Under the pieces are notes generated by a model. The model made no database searches and was not told where the DNA came from. It saw only the letters and a program-made list of their open reading frames with translations. DNA of 58,166 nucleotides from a virus: IMG/VR virus record IMGVR_UViG_3300036944_001184, positions 1-58,166 of that record; one strand, given 5' to 3'. The position numbers and the translations under genes were made by a program. Shown piece by piece: positions 48,267 to 54,909 of the stretch. Numbering within the stretch: position 1 is the stretch's first letter; every line of letters begins with the position of its first letter.

Positions 48267-48821
48267 TCAGAAATTTTCGTCATCCTCTGGATCGACCACT
48301 TCCGCCTCCACAACCGCCCTTGCTGGCTGCGCTTGCAGAACCTTCAAGTCGATGCTGATTCGTCCTCCGACTCCAGCTCCTCCCTTCTTGCCGCTGATTC
48401 CAAGGCTATCCCGAACCATGCTGTCGAGTCTCTGAATATCGCTGACGTTCTTTGGGATGATGACTCCGCTGTTCAGGACTTGCTGAAGGATCTCGGTGCC
48501 CTTGGCTGCGATGAAGGCGTTGTACTGGTCAGCCGGGGTCGCCGCAGTCTGAACCGCGGTCGCCAGTGCGTGATCCCGTTTCTCGGACTCTTGGATCTTC
48601 ACCAGTGGAATCGACTCGTCAGTCTCGATCGGCAGGACGAACTGGGTGTCGTCCACCAGTTCCTCGGGCTTGTCCTTGCGGACTGCCTTGGCATCCCTCG
48701 CCCAGCGCGTGATGGTCTGGGTGGAAACGCCTACCGCCTTGGCGATGGATACGGTCTTGTGCCCGTCACGCCAGAGCTTGAGGGCTTTCTTCTTTACTGC
48801 GGTGGGGTGGGCGATGGTCAC
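48267..48821 (-). CDS. Terminase small subunit-like protein (184 aa)
   Basis: The N-terminal 45 residues form a helix-turn-helix (KKKALKLWRDGHKTVSIAKAVGVSTQTITRWARD), as in small terminases that recognise the packaging site. A central helical part (AFIAAKGTEILQQVLNSG) probably makes the oligomer, and the end is acidic (EAEVVDPEDDENF). It lies next to the large terminase but on the opposite strand, an unusual arrangement. The assignment rests on HTH, size and position. Confidence 0.65.
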   Translation of the reverse strand: MTIAHPTAVKKKALKLWRDGHKTVSIAKAVGVSTQTITRWARDAKAVRKDKPEELVDDTQFVLPIETDESIPLVKIQESEKRDHALATAVQTAATPADQYNAFIAAKGTEILQQVLNSGVIIPKNVSDIQRLDSMVRDSLGISGKKGGAGVGGRISIDLKVLQAQPARAVVEAEVVDPEDDENF

Positions 48822-48994
48822 AGCGGTTCGTATCCGTTGAAAAGGTATTCGTGAAGCAGTTCCTGCTGGGGCGAATCATCAGTCAGTCGCAGGCGGCGGT
48901 TGAGCTTGTCGAGGATTTCCTCGATATCGGCGCGGGCTTCTTCGAGGTCGGACTGGTTCGCGATGAACCATGTTAGGAAGCGTTCTTCATTCAT
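48818..48994 (-). CDS. Small helical protein (58 aa)
   Basis: The start MNEERFLTWFIANQSD at 48994 avoids an upstream frame that runs into the large-terminase gene. The product is helical (LEEARADIEEILDKLNRRL) and ends overlapping the small-terminase start. It is the first gene of the leftward replication block. A possible promoter is TTGTGC-17-TACCAG on the minus strand, 9 bases before the ATG. Confidence 0.55.
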   Translation of the reverse strand: MNEERFLTWFIANQSDLEEARADIEEILDKLNRRLRLTDDSPQQELLHEYLFNGYEPL

Positions 48995-49054
48995 ATAGTC
49001 TGGTATTGACAGCTCGAACCATGCACAATTCCCGGGTCCCTTGCAAGAAAAATT

Positions 49055-50809
49055 ATGACCCGCCTTCAACTTCAGGCCGATGGCAGCTGGGAAATCAGCG
49101 GATTGACCATCACGCCGTGCAATGTGCTGACCGCCTACCTCTACGCTTTCCGCCACCATGAACTACCCGGAGTCCGGGAGCACTGCTTCTGGGAGATTGC
49201 TGACATTCTCTGGAACAATGATCAGGAGAAGCCGCTTTGCGTCAAGCACAAGTGGGCGGAGCAGACGGTGCGCGCCTGCGTCCGTGAAAAGTACCTCGCC
49301 CTCGGCGGGTCCGCTGGCTCCGGCAAGTCCTACACCCTAGCCGCCTACGCGATTGTGGAGTGGCTCTGCGCCCCGTCCGAGACGCTGGTGCTGGTCACAT
49401 CCACCACGCTTCAGGCATCACGAACCCGTATCTGGGGCGCGATCATCAAGCTTCTCGATGCCGTTGACGGAATCCCGATCAAGGTCCGTGACTCGATCGG
49501 ATCAGCAGCCTACGTCACGCCTGACGGAACCATCCTTGAAACGGCTGGCATTCGCCTGATCGCCGCTGAGAAAAAGCAGACTCGCGATGCCGTGGGTAAG
49601 TTGATCGGGATGCACAACGAGCGCGTGGTTCTTATCGCCGACGAGCTATCGGAATTGTCCGAGGCGATCGTGCAGGCGGGGCTGTCAAATATGACGCAAA
49701 ACCCCTACTTCAGACTGCGCGCTGCGTCCAACCCGAACTCGCGTTTTGACGCCTTCGGAATCTGGTCTGAGCCTGCTGGTGGTTGGGATTCCGTCGATCC
49801 GCACACCGCGCTGAAATGGCGCACAAAGTACGGCGGATTATTCCTTCGTTTTGATGCAGAACAGTCGCCAAACTTGGACTTTGATGAGCCCCCTTACCCC
49901 TACCTCCCGACCCGCGAGGGCGTGGAGACCAGCAAGGAGCAGATGGGCGCAACCAGCCGAGGCTACATGCGAATGTATCGCGCCATCTTCTTCGACTCCG
50001 ACGAGGCAGAGGGCATTTACACAGAGGCGGAGCTGAACAGGTCCGGGGCGTGCACTTCGGAGCAGCTGACCGGCGTGGTGAAGATCGCTGCGCTCGACCC
50101 GTCCTTCACCAACGGCGGAGACGACACGGTCCTGATGTTCGGCGAGCTGGGTTACGACAACCTTGGGCAGTATGTCATGCAGTTCAAGGAATACGTGAAG
50201 CTCTTCGACGATGCCAACAACAAGGCGGTGCCGCGCACTTTCCAGATCGTGCAGCAGGTCAAGGCGCAGTGCGAGAAGCGCGGCATCTTGCCGGAGAACC
50301 TCGCCGTTGACGCCACCAGTGCAGGCAATCCGTTCTGCGACGTGTTGGCGACTGAGTGGTCCCCGCAGATCCTGCGGGTCAACTTCCAAGGAGCCGCGTC
50401 AGGCAAGCGGGTCTCGATGAACGATCGCCGCGAGGCGAAGGAGCTTTATGTGAACCGCGTCAGCGAGCTGTGGTTCGTAGGCAAGGAGCTGATCCGCTGC
50501 CGCCAGCTGCGGGGCATCCCGAACGAGATGGCGAAGGACATGTGCGCTCGGAACTACGAAACCGTGAAAGGCGGCGCGGGCTTGCGCATGAAGGTTGAGA
50601 GCAAGGCGGACTTCAAAAAGCGCATGACTCACTCGCCCGACTTGGCGGATGCGGGCTTCATCATGCTCGAATTGGCCCGCGAGAGGTACAGTTTTCTCGC
50701 CACCGAACCAATAAAAAACGACGACGGGCTGGCCCCGTTGAGGAGAAATTATACCTCCCGAAAATTAGATGCGATCAGTAATTCACCACATAGCATGCTG
50801 CTAGAATAA
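49055..50809 (+). CDS. Terminase large subunit (584 aa)
   Basis: Packaging ATPase motifs are clear: Walker A GGSAGSGKS (residues 84-92) and Walker B VVLIADEL (Asp196, Glu197). A coupling-type SNP segment follows (RLRAASNPNSRF). The nuclease domain has IAALDPS (Asp348), LAVDATSAGNP (Asp419) and HSPDLADAGF near residue 535, the three acidic residues of the RNase H-like nuclease. It cuts and pumps DNA into the procapsid. The upstream TTGACA at 49008 may be part of a promoter, but no -10 is at proper spacing. It diverges from the small subunit. Confidence 0.95.
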   Translation: MTRLQLQADGSWEISGLTITPCNVLTAYLYAFRHHELPGVREHCFWEIADILWNNDQEKPLCVKHKWAEQTVRACVREKYLALGGSAGSGKSYTLAAYAIVEWLCAPSETLVLVTSTTLQASRTRIWGAIIKLLDAVDGIPIKVRDSIGSAAYVTPDGTILETAGIRLIAAEKKQTRDAVGKLIGMHNERVVLIADELSELSEAIVQAGLSNMTQNPYFRLRAASNPNSRFDAFGIWSEPAGGWDSVDPHTALKWRTKYGGLFLRFDAEQSPNLDFDEPPYPYLPTREGVETSKEQMGATSRGYMRMYRAIFFDSDEAEGIYTEAELNRSGACTSEQLTGVVKIAALDPSFTNGGDDTVLMFGELGYDNLGQYVMQFKEYVKLFDDANNKAVPRTFQIVQQVKAQCEKRGILPENLAVDATSAGNPFCDVLATEWSPQILRVNFQGAASGKRVSMNDRREAKELYVNRVSELWFVGKELIRCRQLRGIPNEMAKDMCARNYETVKGGAGLRMKVESKADFKKRMTHSPDLADAGFIMLELARERYSFLATEPIKNDDGLAPLRRNYTSRKLDAISNSPHSMLLE

Positions 50810-50967
50810 CGAACCACTTATCATGTATCATTTATCCCTAGTCACGAACAGGTGGATATTATCCACGTATTGTCGTCACCAACAGCTGTTTGAAGTGCTC
50901 GTGCGACTCAATTTCTGAAGCGTGAAAAGTGAATCGTGGTAAGGGATTCGTGGTAAGTGAGTCGGAA
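50810..50967. promoter_or_regulatory. Noncoding gap with DnaA-box-like palindrome
   Basis: After the heptamer run, TGGATATTATCCA at 50853-50865 is a palindrome containing TTATCCACG, one base off the DnaA box TTATCCACA. AACAGCTGTT at about 50881-50890 is a second palindrome. More heptamer-type units lie at 50930-50960. This is a candidate origin or control region. No gene longer than 31 codons is open here. Confidence 0.45.
50811..50852. repeat. Heptamer run in perfect register (six units)
   Basis: From 50811 six 7-base units follow without a break, beginning GAACCAC and TTATCAT. It is the clearest example of the dispersed heptamer family, immediately after the large-terminase stop codon. Confidence 0.85.
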
Positions 50968-51066
50968 ATTAGATTAGCTTCACTACACGCTCTCTCCTTA
51001 AAAGAATAAGAGACTACGCACATGTATGCAGGGGAACGTATTCTTTTTCCTTCCTCTATTGTAGTG
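50968..51066. promoter_or_regulatory. Duplicated hairpin element, copy B
   Basis: Second copy of the element at 17062-17160. Outer arms are CACTACA (50981-50987) with TGTAGTG (51060-51066), 7 bp. Inner arms are AAAAGAATA (51000-51008) with TATTCTTTT (51039-51047), 9 bp. Differences from copy A fall mostly in the loop after CACATGT and at pairing positions. It ends 61 bases before the -35 box of the 51164 gene. Confidence 0.75.
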
Positions 51067-51127
51067 ACGCTAATGTAATGCTCAGTTTTCTTTTAGGCTT
51101 CGGCGGAATGGGGTCGCAATTTTTATG

Positions 51128-51157
51128 TTGACCTCGCCGCGGTTTTCGTGCGATAGT
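51128..51157 (+). promoter_or_regulatory. Sigma-70-like promoter of the 51164 gene
   Basis: TTGACC (51128-51133), 18-base spacer, GATAGT (51152-51157), then 6 bases to the ATG at 51164. Confidence 0.6.
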
Positions 51158-51163
51158 CCCGCC

Positions 51164-51631
51164 ATGTCAGCGACACGCTCCAAGTTTCTCCCTTCGATCG
51201 GCGAAGACCTTCGCCTGTCCGACGTACTCGCGCCAACCGCATGCTTCCTCAGCTTCGCCTTCGGGTTTGCTGTGCGCTGCCTACTCGTGTTGACTCTGGT
51301 CGCGCTGCCTCTTTCCGCCGAGCCCGCCTCGAAAGTTTCCCCGAACAACACCTCCCACGCCTCTCCACGATGCGCACCAAGGGAGGTTCCTTTTCTCAGC
51401 AGACCTCCCGCGCCTCTGCCTGCAAGCGCACTTCGGGAGGTATTTCTACCCAAGTGCCCTGTTGTCGCCCCCGCCAAACCCCAAGGCCCGGTTGCGGAAC
51501 GCCCTCCCCGGGTTGACCGCAACTGGCCCGAGCGGCGAATGGCCTACTCGCCTGACCTCCGCGACCCGAACAAGTGGGTGCGCGAGCAGGAGAAGCAGGC
51601 ATGGCGATTCGTGGATTCCATTGGCAAATGA
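51164..51631 (+). CDS. Membrane or secreted Pro-rich protein (155 aa)
   Basis: The start MSATRSKFLPS at 51164 was selected by the promoter position. A hydrophobic stretch of two parts (CFLSFAFGFAV and CLLVLTLVALPLSAEP, about residues 27-56) is a signal peptide or membrane anchor ending in a possible ALPLSA cleavage site. The rest is Pro/Arg-rich and polar. It could be an envelope-associated or lysis-related (spanin-like) protein, but no family is recognised. It is the only clear gene between the terminase and the structured RNA region. Confidence 0.55.
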   Translation: MSATRSKFLPSIGEDLRLSDVLAPTACFLSFAFGFAVRCLLVLTLVALPLSAEPASKVSPNNTSHASPRCAPREVPFLSRPPAPLPASALREVFLPKCPVVAPAKPQGPVAERPPRVDRNWPERRMAYSPDLRDPNKWVREQEKQAWRFVDSIGK

Positions 51632-51765
51632 TTTCGCGCCTGATGCAAACGGTGTGGGCTTGGGCCTCAAACAACGACCACCGCGACAGCCGGAGAGACG
51701 GCTTCAACTTTCTGACAGTAGCCAGAGCGGGACCGCAAGGCCGAACCAGTCTGGTTCTTCTTTCT

Positions 51766-51836
51766 GCCGAATCGTCCAACCCTAGGACCCCCGGACAGTA
51801 CCGGGGAAATGTGGGTCTGAAATCCCACTTCGGCTC
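51766..51836 (+). ncRNA. tRNA-like cloverleaf with non-canonical loops
   Basis: Stems appear in tRNA order. The acceptor is TGCCGAA/TTCGGCT (6 of 7 pairs), the D-stem GTCC/GGAC, the anticodon stem CCCCG/CGGGG with an 8-base loop, a 4-base variable part, and the T-stem GTGGG/CCCAC with an 8-base loop TCTGAAAT. No normal anticodon or encoded CCA is present. It could be a decayed tRNA or a structural tRNA mimic. Confidence 0.4.
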
Positions 51837-51948
51837 CTGACTTTCAGCCAATGGCAAAAAGAGTTGCTGGGTAGCTCCCAGCTGATTTGGGTTACGGGCA
51901 GCGGTCCTCCCCCAAAAAGAACGACAAAAGGAGCGCACAAATTTCAAC

Positions 51949-52023
51949 TGCGGGGAGAGTGCTGGTTCTCCCGGGGTCTCATAAGCCGCCGTGACGCGAG
52001 TTCGATTCTCGCCCCCGTAACCA
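51949..52023 (+). tRNA. tRNA-Met-like gene (anticodon CAT), divergent
   Basis: The acceptor stem TGCGGGG/CCCCGTA pairs fully with one G-T wobble and is followed by A and an encoded CCA. The T-arm is canonical (GCGAG, loop TTCGATT, CTCGC). The anticodon loop CTCATAA gives CAT. Weak points are the D-arm, which has a 3-bp stem GAG/CTC and no T at position 8, and one G-G mismatch in the anticodon stem. It may serve as Met or, if modified, Ile tRNA, or it may be degenerating. Confidence 0.6.
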
Positions 52024-52150
52024 ATTTCAAAGGTCCGCCTCTGGAGAATCCGGAGGAGCGCACGGGTCCTGAGGACGTGAAAAAGCAGCAAGAGCCCAGC
52101 CAAGTCTTTGGACTCAAACTGAGCAGGCTGGAGCCGCAAGCACGAAAGGC

Positions 52151-52179
52151 TTGCTCCGGACGCGGTAACCGGTTACAAT
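52151..52179 (+). promoter_or_regulatory. Sigma-70-like promoter of the 52189 gene
   Basis: TTGCTC (52151-52156), 17-base spacer, TACAAT (52174-52179), then 9 bases to the ATG at 52189. The spacer contains the palindrome GTAACCGGTTAC, whose last bases run into the -10 box, so a bound protein could block it. Confidence 0.6.
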
Positions 52180-52188
52180 TTCCTCACC

Positions 52189-52470
52189 ATGAGTAAAGAT
52201 CCCCGCCTTGAACGCGCTGGAGTTTCCGGCTTCAACAAGCCGAAGCGCACGCCAAGCCACCCGACCAAGTCGCATGTCGTGGTCGCCAAGGCCGGAGACG
52301 AGGTGAAGACGATTCGCTTTGGGCAGCAGGGTGTCTCCGGGTCCCCCAAGAAAGAGGGCGAATCCCGGGCTTACCGCAAGCGCCGCGAGTCTTTCCGAGC
52401 CCGCCACGCAAAGAACATCGCCAAAGGAAAGCTTAGCGCAGCGTGGTGGGCTGACAAAATTAAGTGGTAA
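52189..52470 (+). CDS. Small basic conserved phage protein, DUF6321-like (93 aa)
   Basis: The whole sequence follows a family I recall as DUF6321: RAGVSGFNKPKRTPSHPTKSH, then a KTIRFGQQGV segment, and an end with FRARHAKNIAKGKLSAAWWADKIKW. Members are widespread in phages of very different hosts and always small and basic. Function is unknown, but the strong basic charge and conservation suggest nucleic acid binding or virion association. It has its own promoter. Confidence 0.75.
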   Translation: MSKDPRLERAGVSGFNKPKRTPSHPTKSHVVVAKAGDEVKTIRFGQQGVSGSPKKEGESRAYRKRRESFRARHAKNIAKGKLSAAWWADKIKW

Positions 52471-52497
52471 TTAATCATGTGACTTTAATTACTCCTA

Positions 52498-52806
52498 ATG
52501 CCCTACCTCGACCCAGAGAAACACCGCGAGTCCCGGCGCAATTCGGCGCGGCGGAACAAGGACTGGTTCTTCGAGTACAAGAATACCTTGTCCTGCACCG
52601 ACTGCGGTTTCTCGCACGGCGCGGCGATCCACTTTCACCACCTGCGTGATAAGGTTGCAACCATCGCCACCATGGTGAACAAGGGCGTCAAGCGCGAGGC
52701 GATCATGGCCGAGATCGAGAAGTGCATCCCCCTCTGCGCCAACTGCCACGCCCTTCGCCACTACAACGAGGATTACCACGCCGCTAGAAACGCCCAGTTC
52801 AACTAA
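52498..52806 (+). CDS. HNH nuclease-like protein (102 aa)
   Basis: CTDCGFSHGAAIHFHHLRDK is followed about 30 residues later by CIPLCANCHALRHYNED. This is the zinc-binding HNH layout: C-x2-C, the H-HH motif, and C-x2-CH. The N-terminus MPYLDPEKHRESRRNSARRN is the common opening of small phage HNH proteins. HNH genes beside terminase can assist packaging cuts, or may be free-standing homing nucleases. The large terminase lies 1.7 kb upstream. Confidence 0.85.
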   Translation: MPYLDPEKHRESRRNSARRNKDWFFEYKNTLSCTDCGFSHGAAIHFHHLRDKVATIATMVNKGVKREAIMAEIEKCIPLCANCHALRHYNEDYHAARNAQFN

Positions 52807-52847
52807 GATTTAGATTGACTTGAGTATTGAATGAATCCCGAATCACG

Positions 52848-52853
52848 TATACT
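52848..52853 (+). promoter_or_regulatory. Probable -10 box (TATACT) of the 52862 gene, within a heptamer run
   Basis: TATACT lies 8 bases before the ATG at 52862. From 52833 the DNA is in 7-base units (GAATCCC, then GAATCAC), and the -10 is in the third. The -35 is weak: TTGACT at 52815 is too far away, and TTGAAT at 52828 leaves only 14 bases. Confidence 0.45.
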
Positions 52854-52861
52854 ATTCCGGG

Positions 52862-54028
52862 ATGGCAGTTACCCGCTCCCTTTCTTCTCCTTCTCAGGTT
52901 CTCAAACGCGAGGCTCGCCGTGCTCAGCGGGCGGGATTTCGCGGGGTTGCAGAAAAACTCTACGGAGAAGGTGTCGCTACCTCTCTTGAGGAGAAAGAAG
53001 CCCGCGGCTCAAACATCCGCTCCTACGAGGAAGAAGTCGCCCGCGACCGGACCCAACAGCGGGCCGCAGACCTTTCCAATGCTCAGCGAGCCGCCCTGTT
53101 GCGCGGCGAAACTCCTGCAAGTGCCCCCGAGTCCACGCAGTCGCCTGCCCGCTCGACAAACGCTTCTCTGAACGAAGCGCGCCCGGGCGAAACCGCCACG
53201 CAGTTCTACGCGAGGCAGCGCGAATCCCGGATGGGTACTCCCAAGCCTGCCGCCCCCGCCGCTACAGCTTCGCAAACCACTCAACAGCCCGCCCCAGCTC
53301 CCAAGCCTGCTGCCCCGATCGACTACCTCGACACCAGTGGTTCGCCCATGGTCGAGCAGACTCGCGCGGAAAAGGACATGGTTCGCCGGGAGGCTCTACA
53401 GAGTGCCTACGACAGGCTCACCAATCCAACAGGCGCAGCGGGCAGCATGGCGGAAGTCAGCGCGCAGCAAGCCAAGGCGTCTGCCGCCCCCGCAGCCCCG
53501 ACTACTCCAGCTGGACCCACCATGTCTGAGCTTGTTTCCGGTTTGCGCGAGTCCTTTGATCGCCGGAACGCCATCAACAGCGAGGCCAGCAGAAAGGCGG
53601 ACATGGGACGGACAGAAAAAGAAATTAGTGACCCCCGCTCTGAAATGGGTCTTGACGATGTAAAAATAGCCCGCGTCGAAGAGGAAATAGCCCGCATCAA
53701 AGAGGAAATAGCCCGCAACGAAGGGGGAATAGCTCGCAGCAACGCAGAAATAGCTCGCAGCAACGCAGAAACAGCTCGTCTAGAATCCGAGATTTCTCCC
53801 GGAGCGGCTCGTTTTACGGGACGCCTGATTCGGGATGCAGCCACAGAAGTCGGCTCTGCGGCTATTCGCGGCCCCCAAGTCGCCTCTGAAGCAGTTAAGA
53901 GCACGGCCTCTGGAATGCTTGAAGCAAATAGGCGACTCTTGCGAGGAGCTAAAAAAACCGCTTCAGAGAGCGCAGCAGGCTTCCTCCGCAGCCGCCGCGA
54001 GTTTATCGAGGGACTCCAAGGCCAATAA
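52862..54028 (+). CDS. Internal virion-type coiled-coil protein (388 aa)
   Basis: The protein is Ala/Arg/Glu-rich. It has a helical N-terminus (VLKREARRAQRAGFRGVAEKLY), Pro/Ala linkers, and a run of heptads IAR-x-x-x-E (positions 53663-53796, six units) that should make a regular coiled coil. It is the first of three consecutive genes leading to the giant internal protein, the usual place of podovirus internal core proteins. Assignment is by position and composition. The 21-bp repeats indicate recent growth of the coil. Confidence 0.65.
   Translation: MAVTRSLSSPSQVLKREARRAQRAGFRGVAEKLYGEGVATSLEEKEARGSNIRSYEEEVARDRTQQRAADLSNAQRAALLRGETPASAPESTQSPARSTNASLNEARPGETATQFYARQRESRMGTPKPAAPAATASQTTQQPAPAPKPAAPIDYLDTSGSPMVEQTRAEKDMVRREALQSAYDRLTNPTGAAGSMAEVSAQQAKASAAPAAPTTPAGPTMSELVSGLRESFDRRNAINSEASRKADMGRTEKEISDPRSEMGLDDVKIARVEEEIARIKEEIARNEGGIARSNAEIARSNAETARLESEISPGAARFTGRLIRDAATEVGSAAIRGPQVASEAVKSTASGMLEANRRLLRGAKKTASESAAGFLRSRREFIEGLQGQ
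53663..53796 (+). repeat. 21-bp tandem repeats coding IARxxxE heptads
   Basis: About six units, each containing GAAATAGCYCGC, encode seven residues apiece in frame within the coiled-coil protein. Confidence 0.8.
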
Positions 54029-54031
54029 GTT

Positions 54032-54877
54032 ATGCCAGTTTCAGACACCGCAGCCTTTACTTCAAATCTGTTTGGGTCCATCCGATCCAACCCAGCCCTG
54101 TCGCCGCGAGCACGAACCGCACTCACGTCGAGCATCCTCGATCAGCAGGAGAAGATCCAAGACGAAGCCCTCAAGCGCAGGCAGCAAGCCCAGCAGATTG
54201 AATTGGGCAACATCCGTCTGGAGGGTGATCGCCTTGCCTTGGAAGAAGCCCGCCAAGCCGCGCAGGTCAAGCGGGATGCCATCGCCCAAGCGCCTGTCGC
54301 CATGCAGACCTTCGAGAGCATCCTTGACGATCCGGCACTCGACCCCAAGACCAAGCGCGCCCGCATTAACCGCGCCGCGATGGGCTTCGCCAGTTCGCTG
54401 ACCTATTCGCCAGAGCTTCAGGCGAAGTATCGTTTTGCTGCGCAGGCGGCAGAGCCTGAAATTTCTGACGGCGAAACACTGACCCCGTATCAGATCACGT
54501 CGCTCAGGAATCAGGATCTCGATAGGCAAGAGAAGGCGCAGGAGAAAGCCGAGAAGCTTTCCAAAGAGCAGAAGGAGGAGCAAGAGAAAGCCAAGAAGGC
54601 GGAGCTTGAGTTCCTCGACCGCATCAAGGACATCCAGATCGGACCTGAGTACGACCCCAACCAGCAGGTGCCAAAATTCAAGACCCTCAACGACAAGGAG
54701 CTTGTATTGGACATCATTGATCGCTACGATCCCGCAACTTCTGATGCCTACCGGGATAAGTCCGACAGCGAGATTTATTCCGCTGCCGCCCAGATCCGAC
54801 GCAAGGCTTTCCGACAGACCGTTTCTCCAGCCGCTGCGGCGGCACCCAAAGTTGATGACCGATCCCGGTTTCGCTAA
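54032..54877 (+). CDS. Internal virion-type protein (281 aa)
   Basis: MPVSDTAAFTSNLFGSIRSNPALSPRARTAL... is mostly helical. It has a long charged coiled coil (DRQEKAQEKAEKLSKEQKEEQEKAKKAEL, residues about 165-195) and an Ala/Pro end. It lies 3 bases after the coiled-coil gene and 32 bases before the giant gene. Like its neighbours it is probably an internal core or ejection protein. No enzyme motif was seen. Confidence 0.6.
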   Translation: MPVSDTAAFTSNLFGSIRSNPALSPRARTALTSSILDQQEKIQDEALKRRQQAQQIELGNIRLEGDRLALEEARQAAQVKRDAIAQAPVAMQTFESILDDPALDPKTKRARINRAAMGFASSLTYSPELQAKYRFAAQAAEPEISDGETLTPYQITSLRNQDLDRQEKAQEKAEKLSKEQKEEQEKAKKAELEFLDRIKDIQIGPEYDPNQQVPKFKTLNDKELVLDIIDRYDPATSDAYRDKSDSEIYSAAAQIRRKAFRQTVSPAAAAAPKVDDRSRFR

Positions 54878-54909
54878 GACGAAACCCTAACCACCCAAGC
54901 TGCACCCCG

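Larger units (their letters stand above)
51632..52188. ncRNA. Structured noncoding region with many hairpins
   Basis: No convincing gene lies in these 557 bases. Hairpins include AGCCG/CGGCT near 51695, GAACCA-GTC-TGGTTC at 51744-51758 followed by a T-rich stretch, GCTGGG/CCCAGC near 51866-51882, CCAGCC/GGCTGG near 52097-52133, GCAAGC/GCTTGC at 52137-52155, and the palindrome GTAACCGGTTAC at 52165-52176. GGACCGC near 51732 and GCGGTCC at 51901 could pair across the segment. Two tRNA-like folds are listed separately. It may be one processed RNA. Confidence 0.4.

Noticed and set aside
51396-52139. 247-codon minus-strand frame over the structured region
   Set aside because: It overlaps the 51164 gene and both tRNA-like folds, and has no domain pattern.
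51864-52196. 110-codon plus-strand frame over the tRNA-like gene
   Set aside because: Its translation (CWFSRGLISRRDASSILAP) is the typical spurious reading of a tRNA gene.
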